Assembly: GCA_003260075.1 (NCBI GenBank)
Contig: QLIY01000271.1
Location: forward strand, 111,820 to 175,819
Direction of reading: 5' to 3'
DNA length: 64,000 nt
DNA from: Phallusia mammillata
Lineage: Eukaryota; Chordata; Ascidiacea; Phlebobranchia; Ascidiidae
Positions 22,471-34,420 of the stretch are shown in pieces. The notes beneath the pieces were generated by a model. It had not been told where the DNA came from. It did no database searches and worked only from the letters and a program-made list of their open reading frames with translations. The translations under genes were made by a program, and so were the position numbers. Numbering within the stretch: the stretch's first letter is position 1; every line of letters begins with the position of its first letter.

Positions 22471-25400
22471 CCTAACTTGTAAGATTACTTCTAACCTGCG
22501 TACAAAAAATGCACTTTACCAATACAAGTTGCTTGTATATCCTCGTACAAGCAAGTGTCCCTCAGTGAAGTCAAAGTCTGCCTGCTTCTGAAAATCCCTT
22601 TACTCCCATTTAAAAATACTTACTTTCACACAAACAAGGGCATTCATCAACTTCAACTAAGGGCACGTATTTTTAAATGTCACTCTGTTATTTCCTTTCG
22701 CTGTCGAAAAGCATGCTTCGCGTTTGATGCTAGCAAAAGCACTGATGGTTGTTGGGGTGTAACCCCGTACCTTTTACGCAAATTTGTGTCTTTGTCAGTT
22801 CACGCACGACTTTTTAAAGTACAGCATCATAGGTTACTCCAGTGTCGTTTGTCTGGTTATGAATCATGTTACAAAATGGACCTCACAATGATCGCCGGGC
22901 CATCTGAACTTTTCACCGCAGGGCATTCGGCTTCGAAAACTGCCTACGCTTTTCCGTAAATACTGCGTTTAAAGGTTGGCACAAACGTAAACTCTTTAAT
23001 CTGATACTTTTTATGTCCTGTGTAGTAAATTGTGGCATCTTCTCTTCACTAATTCTACGCAATTAAAAGTGGCGGAAGGTTGAAAATAGAATTATCCTAA
23101 ATGACCTGCTGGGCGTCTACACAAAAAAAAGATTCGTCAAATACAAATTAACAGGCTTTCTTGTAGCCTATAGAGTTCGTAATCATCTGGACTTCAACAA
23201 TGCAAGAGAGTGTTCTAAATAGCACGTAGGGTACGAAAAATATTCTCCAAAGCTCTATCAAGTGTTTAGAAAAAAATTATCAATATGTATTTTCATCTTA
23301 TTTAAAATAAGTCCAGTTTCTGCCTCATTTCCTCACTGGCCCTTCACTGTACAACAGATAGCACTTAAAAAAGTGAAGTGTTTTAGCACCAAATCAAATA
23401 ACTCCAATGCGTAGCCAATATTGTGCATCAATATGATTCTTCGAATCTTTTTAAACTGCGGTGAAAAGCGTGATATTAGCCCTTTGATTGCATGTTAGTT
23501 TGTAATAAAATGTGAGCGGAATTAGTTTGCATTTTAAAAGTCAATTGAGGTTTGTTTGTTGAAGAAAGATGCTGGCTAACGTTTATACTGTTATAAGTAG
23601 ATTAGACGTCCGTTTGACAACAACCATGTCAATATAGGTTATGAGTAAATTTGCCTGTTTCCTTAAACTGCTACTGGCCCTTACCTATATTAATAGACAG
23701 GTAGGCTATATGTGGGAAGTTAAACTGGCTTGCCAAGGTTTGGCGTCAGACCCTTTCTCAATGAATCGCAAGGACGTGGACACTAATGAGTTCAAAATTG
23801 CAACAAGTGTTTCTTAAAGATCAACATAAAATTTAAAGATCGACAAATGAACAAACGTCTGGTCACAGTTCGCAGAAATGCTTAGGATGTGGAAATGTTT
23901 GATGTGACGAATGCCCCCATTTCACATCACAACGTTATATGTTTTAAGTTTAAACCTGTCAAAACGTCAGTGTTAAACGCTGTCTAGCAAGAAGTGAGTG
24001 ACAACATTTGACACTGTCTGCAATTACCCTGATGATACACAACTACCTTTTTGGGGAAGTAGGCGTACAGATATCTTAAAACACACATTAATAAACACAT
24101 TTTCTTGTTTCAACGTTCAGTATACTGGAGAGTATACTATAGGCCCAAGTTATTTATAATGGAGGAAATAGCCCAGAGCCCAGACACTAGAAAATAATTA
24201 ATGACATTGGCCTTGGTTATACCAGTCTCCCCAGCCATGATTAAGTTTATTGAACGTCGGTGAATGGGATGACTATAAACATTACGCACAGCATGTTATA
24301 TTAACGAATCGCTCGAGTAAGGTCGCTTCTGTTCAATGAAATACGTCAGCGGTATGCACCATCATTAATTGCGATAAAAATACGTGACTTGCCGTTATAA
24401 AGCCATTTTTAGCTGAGCATGTAGCCTCTGAATGGAGTGTAGGCCTACTTCTCTTGTTGAAATAAAAACACAGACACACAGTTGCTCTAGAAAAGTGGTG
24501 CTTAACCTGTGGGTAAACTGCGCAAGCTTGCAATGTTGACAATATCAAGTAATTATGACCTACAACTTTCCTTCATAAGAAATTTTCGCCGATTTCCATT
24601 GCCACAATTAGCGACTATTTGCAAATGTACTGTCTATCGACTTTAAACACCTTCACCAATGTAGGTTGGGTAACAGTTTTTCTAACTGGCTTTTATAAAT
24701 AGGTATTAGCATTTATAAAAATTATATCCTTCTGAACAATTTCTTGCCATACAAGCATGCGTAATCTTGCAAGTATAAATCTTCGAGGCGCAGTGACATT
24801 ACTATGGGTGGTGTTTTGCTTTACGGGAAAAGGTCACTCACTATAGGAGCTTAGAGAGGGTATAACTTCCTGTCATGAACACTTCCTCTTCGATACAACA
24901 TAGTGCACGAGTAAAGTTTTATTCTCCAATCGAAATATGTGAATAGGTGCAACACGTTAACCACTGGCCACCCTGGAACATGAGATGGTGGTATATATGT
25001 TGGGCGGTCAGTGGTCAAGTGTATGCGGTGCGTTACCAACACAGGAAACTGTACGCGCTGACAGAGCATTGAAAAAATAACTTCACACAACAAAACTCGC
25101 TAAAACGCAGGGCACACGGGAAATTAGATTTACAGCATAAACTGTTAATTTGCAATTTTTCTGTAAATATTTCATTTGTTTTTAAGGCAGTATGTCCCGT
25201 AAAACTAAGTCTGTGGCGTAGAACAAAATACGTCTTAAAACCAACAAAGGTAATCTGTTACATAATACACATGGGCAGTTTCGCTTTAAAACACTTTAAC
25301 CGTTGAGAAAGGGCGTTAAAATCATTGGGCAGCATTGGTGAACGAATGTACCGTTCGATAACTTACACGGGCAGTGGCATTCAACTGTAGAATTGAAAGT

Positions 25401-25852
25401 ACGGTATTCAACGGTAAATGACAGGCCACATTGGACTGTTATGATATTGTATGCACGATAAAACGCTACTCGCAGGATATTCTGTTACGATCGCAAAAGC
25501 GATAAAAGAGAAAGAGTAGAAAAGAAAGCAAGTCAAATTTTGTTTGTAGTTGTGATTGTATGTAATGTTGTGTTTGTGGTATGTAAAGTCAAGGAACTTT
25601 TGAAATTTCGTGTTTCGTGCAAATCAACAATGTGTTTGAAAGAAATGAAGGAAAAAAAGCCTTTCAGATGAATACTAACTAAGGTAGGATAGTCCAATTC
25701 TTAGGTCCTATAAACTGTGATGAAACTCCACAAATGAATTGAAATCGACATTTGGGGTTCTAAAATCTCGCGCTGGGAACATTTCGTGCAACGAGACCTC
25801 GGCTTTGGCGCAGGGAACGTCAAAAATAAACTTTGGTGATGCGAAAATCCGT
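22471..25852. other. Intergenic region between oxidase B and cyclin B3
   Basis: Its left edge is the promoter side of oxidase B; a weak TATA-like stretch lies near 22534-22540 on the minus strand. The right edge is the 3' flank of the cyclin. An ORF of 134 codons at 22555-22959 (+) has no recognisable domain or exon signals. No repeats or RNA genes were found. Confidence 0.45.
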
Positions 25853-28701
25853 TTACAATTGAAGTAATTCTGCCGACATTGAGGAGCCACAAACACGGGT
25901 TTGTTCTTCAGCCAAGCGGTCTTCGCTGAGTGGGGTAGACTTGGCAACCTCGTAGAAGATTGAATGCGAGTATTTGGTCCAAACCTGAATAGAAAAAAGC
26001 TCGTTTAATGATTGGCCGGTTATCGCCGTAGGGCACCTGACGCGTTAGAATGCGTCAGCGTAGGTCGCTACGTATTTTCGAGTCGAATGATAACATCACT
26101 TAACGATTACTCACCGTTTTCAGGTTTTTCTGCTTGGACGAGACAATCATTCGGCTGAGTTCGCATGCGATATCAATGATGTCTTTCTCGGTGTGAGAGG
26201 TGTAATAGACAAGGGTGTCGTCCTGCGCAAAATGAAAACATAAACGTTTTATTTCATGAAACTACCACACATTTTTCCACAAAACTACAAACTTTCATCA
26301 AACATATCCAAAACTATATTTTAACTGCTATAACATTAAAAGGTAATGAAACAAAAGTATGTGGTTCGAAACCATGTGCTACTATTACGCTTATTGCTAT
26401 TTAATTGCTTGATAACTTACCCATTGCTGAGATGAGCCGTCCATTTTGAATGCGAGCCAGAGAGCTGCAGCGGCAAGCTTTGATGCGGATTCGTGAACAA
26501 CGGCGTAATGTTGGAGAGAAAGTTCGAGAATGAATCTTGCAAGAGTAAGCACGCGCATGTTGGATTTAGCGCATTTGGCGTAGCGACGGAGAAAACGGTA
26601 AGGCACTGGGATATTGATATCGAAGCCAATGACTTTAAGGATCTGGCGTTCCATTTCAAGAAGATCCCGTTTAGTGTAAGTATCGTCGCAGATGTAAAGG
26701 AAATCATCAACGTATGGTGGGTGGCGTTCCTACACAAAACAAATCGAGATGTTAGATATGATGTTTCGACTGTTAACGCGATTCTAATAACGCGGCTTGT
26801 TGCTTGTCACGCATATGCGTGCTGGTCCCTAATACTTACGTCGAATTTGGCAGCGATGAGGAGTGAAGTTGCACCGACCAGCTGAAGACGATCCCGTGAT
26901 ACCGACACCTTCTGCAGGTAATGGTCAACCAGCTTCACAGCCAAGTACAAAGTTTCGTGGTTTAACTCGAAGCTCTCTTGAATCTGTACATAAACAAAGT
27001 GTGAGCGAATTCGCACGTGGCAACCGCACGCAAGATGCGCTTATCATTCGTTATCTTACTGCATACATGACTTATCACAAAATAGGTGCAAGTTTTTTAC
27101 CTCGACCATCCAGTCGACGACAATAGCGCGCATCTCCGATGAAACCTCTTTTTGCTTGGACAAGTATCGTGGTTCGATAACGAAGTTGCTTTCCCGGGCA
27201 CGCATATATTCGAATATGACAAATGCGTATTCTGGGGCCTCGTATATGTTCTCGCTGTTGGCGGCGTCTAGGTCATTGAAGTTAAGCTCCCGTCTTGATG
27301 GCGACGCCAAGTGCTCGTAAAAGCAGGTTGGTGTTGGACTTTCTAAAATATCTTGAGGTAGTGATTTGATTTCCTCAGAAAGTGCTGAGCTGTAACTGGT
27401 GTTTCCAGAGCTTGTGCTGTCTTGTGAGGAGCTGAACATAAGTAAACATACATTACAAATCCAATCCAACCATCAAATGGTCATATGTAGCTTTGGTACA
27501 TACCTTATGATACTGTCCATAACACTGTCATCTTGGCCGATAACTACTTGGGGCTGGTTTTTCAGGATGTTTGCATGGATACGCTTAGATCTTCTCTTGG
27601 AAGTTTGTTTTGTGCTCTCTGCTTTCTTTGATGCATCCTTAACAGCTTGATTCTTTGACTGCTGTCCGGCCTATAAGGTAACACATCAATTATTTACTGC
27701 TACCCATTGTAACAAAAGAATCTACAGCAGATCTTTTGTTTGAAATGTTGCAGTTGACTTACATTAGTAATATCCCCCAAAGCAGATCTTTTCTGAATTG
27801 AACCTTTGGCAGGTGATGTGGCAGGTCTCTTAGCTGAAGGCTTGATTTCAGTTTTGGCCTTTTTCTGTTGTGAACAAAATCAGGTTTGCAATGACCAAAA
27901 TAATTGACATCAAATATTTTGCATGCTTTATCATCCTAATATTACAATACCTTACTTACATTATGTTCCACCAATGTACATGCATATATCAAACTACTGT
28001 ACTATAGTGCAATCACACCCATCAAAACTACATTAGATAAACAAATACTTGACTTAAACATGCAAAAAAACAAAAATAGGCACACAAGAAAAACATATAT
28101 ATTACAATAAATATGATACAGCAAACAACAACAGGCAAATTATTACATCAAACCAAATGCAAGCATGTTATGCGACAATTTTTTGGATGTTTACCTGCAT
28201 TTGTATATTGGTTTGATTCCTTAATACCAGGTTAGTTACATCAAGCAAATTATTGATACGTTGTGACATGTTTATTGTGTGGTAAATACTAAACCTAATG
28301 ATGTTTTGTTCTGGAAAAGTAAATATTTGTAAATGATATGCACACAAATAAACATTCAAATTTCATTTAGTTAAAAAGATAATCAGAATATGTTATTTTT
28401 AAGGCAGATATTTTGTTTTTGAACAGTTCACAACAAATCGTTCAACAAAATTATGGCATAAACACACCAGATTATCAAATGCACAATTCAGATGTCCAAA
28501 AACAATCACCATACATTTCACTCACCAACCATTCAATTAAACTACAATAGAACTCAGTATGCTGCATTGCCAACATAATGAACCTAGTGATTGCCAGCCC
28601 AGTACATACAGCAGGTTTAGGGCACTGTACAGTTGAATAACTGAAGATTCTTGACTTTCTTTGCTGTCAAATAGCTACACTCATACCTCTTGCATTTTCA
28701 T
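25853..28701 (-). CDS. CCNB3: Cyclin B3
   Basis: Eight exons: 28701-28687, 27864-27763, 27670-27504, 27431-27101, 26983-26840, 26729-26421, 26222-26115, 25984-25853 (TAA); 435 aa, all phases consistent. The first coding exon holds only five codons. A mitotic destruction box RSALGDITN is at 31-39 (RxxLxxIxN), the APC/C degron. The N-terminal region is Lys/Ser-rich and disordered. The cyclin N box starts near MRAIVVDWMVE (195-205), followed by LNHETLYLAVKLVDHYL, which is diagnostic of B3 cyclins. The C box contains FDINIPVPYRFLRRYAKC, and the KYSHSIFYEVAKS stretch ends the fold. Family role: activates CDK1 in mitosis and meiosis, promoting anaphase in eggs, then is destroyed. B3 rather than A or B1/B2 is clear from these motifs. 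Confidence 0.95.
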
Positions 28702-28861
28702 AGCCTGCACTGTATCTTGATCTCACTGAAAGTTGAACTGCTGTGTAAACAGTAAACAACAGTGACTTGTTGCAACTGCAAATTTGAAGATTTACGATCC
28801 ACGTCGTTCTGGCCGTTTAAATTTCGTGCTCTATTTCTTGTTGTTGTGATGCTTCCGCCTG

Positions 28862-28903
28862 ATTGGCTGCACTACGCTCACACTGTCTGAGGGGATGACG
28901 TCA
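28862..28903. promoter_or_regulatory. CCAAT box and palindromic CRE upstream of cyclin B3
   Basis: ATTGG at 28862-28866 reads CCAAT on the minus strand. TGACGTCA at 28896-28903 is a perfect CRE. Both lie 160-200 bp upstream of the cyclin start. CCAAT/NF-Y sites are typical of cell-cycle promoters. A TTTAAA near 28816-28822 could act as a CHR-like element, but that is weak. Confidence 0.45.
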
Positions 28904-31900
28904 AAATACATGTTGCTCTGACTGAAATGAATGTAGAATGACTGACTAGTTCTGCGTGTGTCGGTCTGCGCCTGCGATTTTTTCTCCCTTGGCACTAAAT
29001 GCAACGTGCTTCACCGACTGATAACCAAACAATGCACGAGTTGCAAGTTTTACGCACTAACTGATAACTACAGGTCGCAGCGTGGTTTTTCGCCTGCCCT
29101 GTTAGTCTTATCTGCTGTCGCTCGCCCTGCTGCGCTCGCCCTTTACCAGTAAAGGAATTAATTTTACACATTTCATATTGTCTGTGCTGGAAAGGCCTTG
29201 ATCAAACTAAACTTAAGCATCTTAGGCACTTCACGTTTCCTTGAGCGCTGTGGAAACTTCCCTTACTAAACAGTTGTGCCCTAATCCCTAGTTCCAACAC
29301 ATTCGTCCACAGTCATATGCAAACAAGACTCAAGTCTCTGTGTTTCTACATCCACACACCAACCAAGAGGGCTAGATACTTTTTACAACGTTCACATTCA
29401 TTCTTAGACACATCACAGAGACATTAGCGTTTTGATTCAATTCACGAATCAATCGCTGGGTGCCATAAAACCACACATCAAAGCTTTCGGCCTAGCGATT
29501 TCTATTGAATGCTCGTAACGCATTTACTGGACAATGAGGCTAATGATACCCTTCTCTAAGCGTCTATTGTTGATGACAGCGGCCTTGTAGTATTTAAGTT
29601 CACTTTTTGGTAACTACCGCCTGCAACTGCCGACCAACGTCTACACACAGATTTCACGTGCGCTACTACAAACTAATAACCACCGCTAGTCTGAGACCGC
29701 GCACTCAATAGCTAACAACAGTCGGCTGCTAACTGACCGTCTCGCCGTTTCAAATAAACCCAACTCGCATATGGCGAACGGCGCGCACTTGCACACCTAG
29801 GCAAAACCAAATTACTGTTTTGCCACGGCAATGTATAGTAAAGCTGATTGGTGAATTAAATGCGATCTAAGTAAACGACTTGGATTAATGCTTTCAGCAC
29901 AAATAGATAGCGGATCAATGTGTCCCAATTACCAATAAGATTACCCATCAGCGATGTATTGCGATTAATTGTCCACAAAGCGCAGTCTAAATATTAACAC
30001 GATGATTGTAGGAAATAACGGCTGAACCTCACCCCATGACACTATTGTTAGATACGTTGACTTATTGTTAACGAATGACAAGGCAAGCTAATACAATTCC
30101 AATGACCAACAACCACTGGTTATAAGTCGCAATTCCTTCTTTTTTCTCCAATGCGGATTTTACCACCTGTGTTTCATCGTTATCTATTGGACATTGTCAC
30201 TTCCCAAACGCTATGAAGTCTTATCATTTGCCCACGCGACAGGTTCAATGTTACTGATAAGTACGCGTGGCATGGACAATGCCTTATCAAGTGCTACTGA
30301 GCGCGGTGATAAGCATGAATCATTGACCCGGCGACACGCGTTGTTCTTATCGGTTAGAAAGTTTTCGAACTTTAAGGTTGCCGAAATTTGTAAATTGTGG
30401 CACTAAAGCAAATAATACCTTGTCTAATGTAAATACATTGCATAAAGTTGTGCGATACAACTTTAGCTATGTCGACTTTGGTCGTACCGACTGTTTTCTA
30501 AAAACATAACATATTTCTACAAATGTTAACAGCTTGCTGCAATGTACATTCTTTATTGCATTTTAAGGTAATTAATATTGAAAGAAATATTAAAATATTT
30601 ACTCATATGCTTACAACATACTTTTTGTAAATCTCCTAAAGCAGTAACTTATTCCTATAGTAGTTGGTTGTTTAAATAATATTGATTAATACATATTTCT
30701 ATAATCTACTAACATACAAACACGATAACATACAAACAAACAGTTAGTTCCAATACTTGACTCGCTTATACTTCCAAAACAGAAACTGACAAAAACCATT
30801 GTCCAAGTGTTTCGTTATATACCCAAAATCCAAAACGAACTTTTTTCGGCTCGTGCATTATATTTGTTTAAACAGTTTGACTCCATGGCCTCTCGCAGTG
30901 TTAGGACAAAATTGCTATTAAACTAATATCACGCTGCGATATTTGAAAGTGACAAACTTTTCACTTTCCAAATATCCTTAAACTGACACGCGTCTGAGTT
31001 TTACTTTTTGTATCACTTCATCAAATAATTACATAATATATGCGCATATCTATTAAACTGCTATCTGTATTTGTTTGCCAGGAAATAAGAAACTGTTTTC
31101 AATAATCTCTAAGTCCATTCGCCACTGCAACCACCACATTGCTATGACATTTTAAAACTATCTCAACTGACACAAAGTTGTCAACCAAAAGCCATGTAAG
31201 CGTTTTTCTCCTTGGGTTATTGTTTTCAAATGTTTGTCAGTCGAACTTGACTGAAACAATTGACCTGGAAACTCCATTCAAACTTAACACAATGAAAACC
31301 CATGTTACAATTTGTCACTTTTGCCCAGGACAATGCACGTGATGTTGTAAGTTATCGGATGACACTGCAGTCAAACCATTGTCAAAGTGGCGACTATGGA
31401 ACAATAGACCTGGCACTACACAAACTGATAACAAACTCGCTTTAAGATTCGACTAACTTGTTGTACCGTATACCTCAAGTTTGACAACTTTTAATATGCC
31501 AAGTAGGCCTACTTATGCTGACTCTACGTTTATTTTCGCTATCTACTTTCATAACTGCTTGCGCAATGTTATCATACCATATTTGTCAGCTCGTACTAAA
31601 TCGCACCAAACAGCAAAACTGGTTATTAAACCATTCTAACCTTAACCACGCACAATTTAGTATAGCAAAAATATTAAAGCGTTTGAATTTTTGTTATGCC
31701 TCAACCTGTTGTACAAGTTTGCTTACAATTTGCTGATCTACAACTGTAATGTCATATATACGCCTTTAAGACTTCTTTTCGTTCGCTATGCTCGATTCCT
31801 ATGTATACCTTGCGAGCTGGATACCGTGTAATTGCTGCGTGATATTTGTTTGTTCGTCTCATACTGAAAAATATCATGCTGTGAATGGGTCGGAAACCAA

Positions 31901-31955
31901 ACAATAGACTACCAGCGCGGTTTGGTGGGTTTTACGATGTCGATCACAAATAGAA

Positions 31956-32126
31956 AGCTGCTAAAGGTATAATTAATAAGAAGCTGATTACAGATCAAAA
32001 TCTTGGGGGGGGGGTAGAACCACACTGCGTTCTAAAATCTACATAAAAATTTAGTCAACATGAAATGCATGTTAACGCTGCTAAAGGTATAATTAATAAG
32101 AAGCTGATTACAGATCAAAATCTTGC
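31956..32126. repeat. Duplicated segment with a 10-G spacer and extra sequence
   Basis: About 50 bp at 31956-32004 recurs at 32077-32126. G32005-G32014 follows the first copy. About 60 bp of other sequence lies between the spacer and the second copy. Confidence 0.85.
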
Positions 32127-34420
32127 TCGTTTTGTACAGCGGATCAAAATCAAAATCTACGCACTACCAGTAAAACAACTTTCCGATGATTTAAAGTAAT
32201 CTTTGCACACATTATTGAGTATTACTATCATTTATTTTATTTTTTTCTGATCATGACTAGGTGAGGTAAACTTTAAAAATGCTTCGGAAACTTGCAATTT
32301 ACAACATTTTTATAATGGCAAAATTATATGAAATCGTACGTTTCATACTTCGACAAAAACACAGTGATTAACCGCATGTTTTCAAAACCAACGTCACAAG
32401 AAACATATCAAAATGCTGTAGAGAGTTTTTAAAAACCTCAATGCGCGTTAATATTATTTGAATGCTTTTAAGATTTAATAACTTTGCGCTGGTATTCACA
32501 CCTAAAGTGTATGCGTTACCAATTCAACATCTTAGCTTAATGGTTGCAATCGTGGAGTCACCTGTTTTTATAAGCCTGGTTCGTATGTTTTTCTTGCGTA
32601 AACTTCGCATGATGTGTTCAAGGTTGAAACAATGCGTTGTGATAAGAGACAACGGCTCGTCCGTCACAAAGACAACCCACAATGAAAACAAGTTACAAAT
32701 TTGTTGCGACAACCGCATAACAATAGACAGGACATGTGAACTTGACGAAATCACTTCGCGCGATTCCTTTGTTTCGCCACAATGGCAACGCAGGAGAACA
32801 CGTTTCTTTGTGTGTTGTTGTTTCCGCCTCTAAGATAGTACTACTGTTGTTGTTGTGTTTTGTTTTAGGACTTTGGCAAAATATTTCAGCATTATTCATT
32901 TTTTGCTTAAAATGTTTGTTGCTTGTAAAAAAATTAAAAATGCTTGGAAAATGTTTAATATCCAATACAATGCGTGTATTGTTACATAAGGAATAAAAAA
33001 AATATTTAGTTTCAAATCTTACTGTGTCAAATCGCAAAATCAAATTCGAATTTGGTAATCGGTTATTGTATTTTTTGGTTATTGGATACACAATTAAAGG
33101 TGTTGATTTATGTAAAGGGACATGATACTTTTTCTTGGTTATACAAACTGCAGGCGACAAAATATATATAGCGTTAAAACACTGCTTTGAATGCGTTTAA
33201 TTCTGTTAAACATGGTTTGACAATCTGCGCACGCAAAAAAACTATTTCTAAAATTAACCGTCATGCACACATGGCCCTATGCTATCACGAGATAAAGTTA
33301 TACTATGTAATATGTTTATTTTTATATAAAAAAAGGCGTACGTGTAACGGGTCTCCTTTAAACTTCTTGCTGACATAAAAATACTCTTCAACAATTTCGT
33401 TTAAATTTTTAACAAGCATTTGTTACAATTGTTGCAGAAAATATTTTGCAAAACGAACAACAATGGTGTCAAATGCAAACTTGACCGTTTAACAAACAAC
33501 ACCTTTGTTGGACCTGGCGTTGCAGGTAAATACAAATATTTGACTTGTCAGGTAGTTGTGTTCGAGACGCGTGCTCTACAGTAAGCTTGTCCCACCTGGA
33601 AACGTTGCAAATGTAACGCGTTATAGGCGACACAAACACGTGATTGTGTTGACATTGGCAAGGGTCACAGCAGGAAATCGTTGTTGACGTTCGAACGCAT
33701 GGATTTGTTTTGGTTTAAATTCCTCCGTGTACACAACCGGATTGCGCATCTACATGTCCGTCGTTTAGTTTGTTTTTATATTGCTGCGTCAACAAGTAAC
33801 GCAAAGTGATGGCACAGTTTGGAATATCGTAAAGATTATGCGATATTAACCCTAATTCGCAAAATACTGGCTTTACACCATAACGATGGCGATCTACACG
33901 TAGAACCAATCACCGACCAATTAAAAATCTTTGCTAATAAAATTTTGAATAATAACTATAAAAAAGTAACAAAAATAATATATAGTTGTTTTTATCAGCG
34001 TTCACAATGTCCGAAAGGTATAACAATAGTTAACTTCGATGTCTGAGGTAAAGGTTACAAAATGCGATAAGGCTTGACGCCGAACTAAAGGCCTCGTCCT
34101 GGACCGATAAGACCCTGACAGTCAGGCCACAAGAGTTGCGAACTTGCGTAAATGTAACAATAAGATTTTAGGAAGTTGTTGAACAAGTGTAAAACACAAA
34201 ACAACAGATTGTTACATACTATTCACAATTGTCTGTAGTAAAAAGTTAAAAAACACATTTCATTGCACAAAAATATCATTACACTAGAAATAACAAATTG
34301 CTTTGAAACGAAGTCACAAAATTAAACCGTAAATCAAGAGACGTTTTTCAAATCGAATATGTTTGTATACGCCGCGTCAAAGTCTTTACACAATCTTTAT
34401 GCGGTAAGTTCCTTTTTTTA

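Larger units (their letters stand above)
28702..34420. other. 5.7-kb gene-poor region
   Basis: No supported protein gene or RNA gene is seen. The first 250 bp form the cyclin B3 promoter. The longest ORFs, about 32462-33160 on both strands, lack splice context and recognisable domains. One allele-like duplication with a 10-G spacer lies at 31956-32126. The region could hold regulatory DNA or a noncoding transcript, but the sequence alone shows neither. Confidence 0.45.

Noticed and set aside
22555-22959. 134-codon ORF on the plus strand
   Set aside because: No domain, biased or random composition, no splice or poly(A) context; it is probably chance.
28168-28359. 63-codon minus-strand ORF in the first cyclin B3 intron
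   Set aside because: The flanking exons already join in phase and encode the expected N-terminus; no need for an extra exon.
32462-33160. Overlapping ORFs on both strands in the gene-poor region
   Set aside because: Low-complexity, no recognisable protein features, open on several frames at once.
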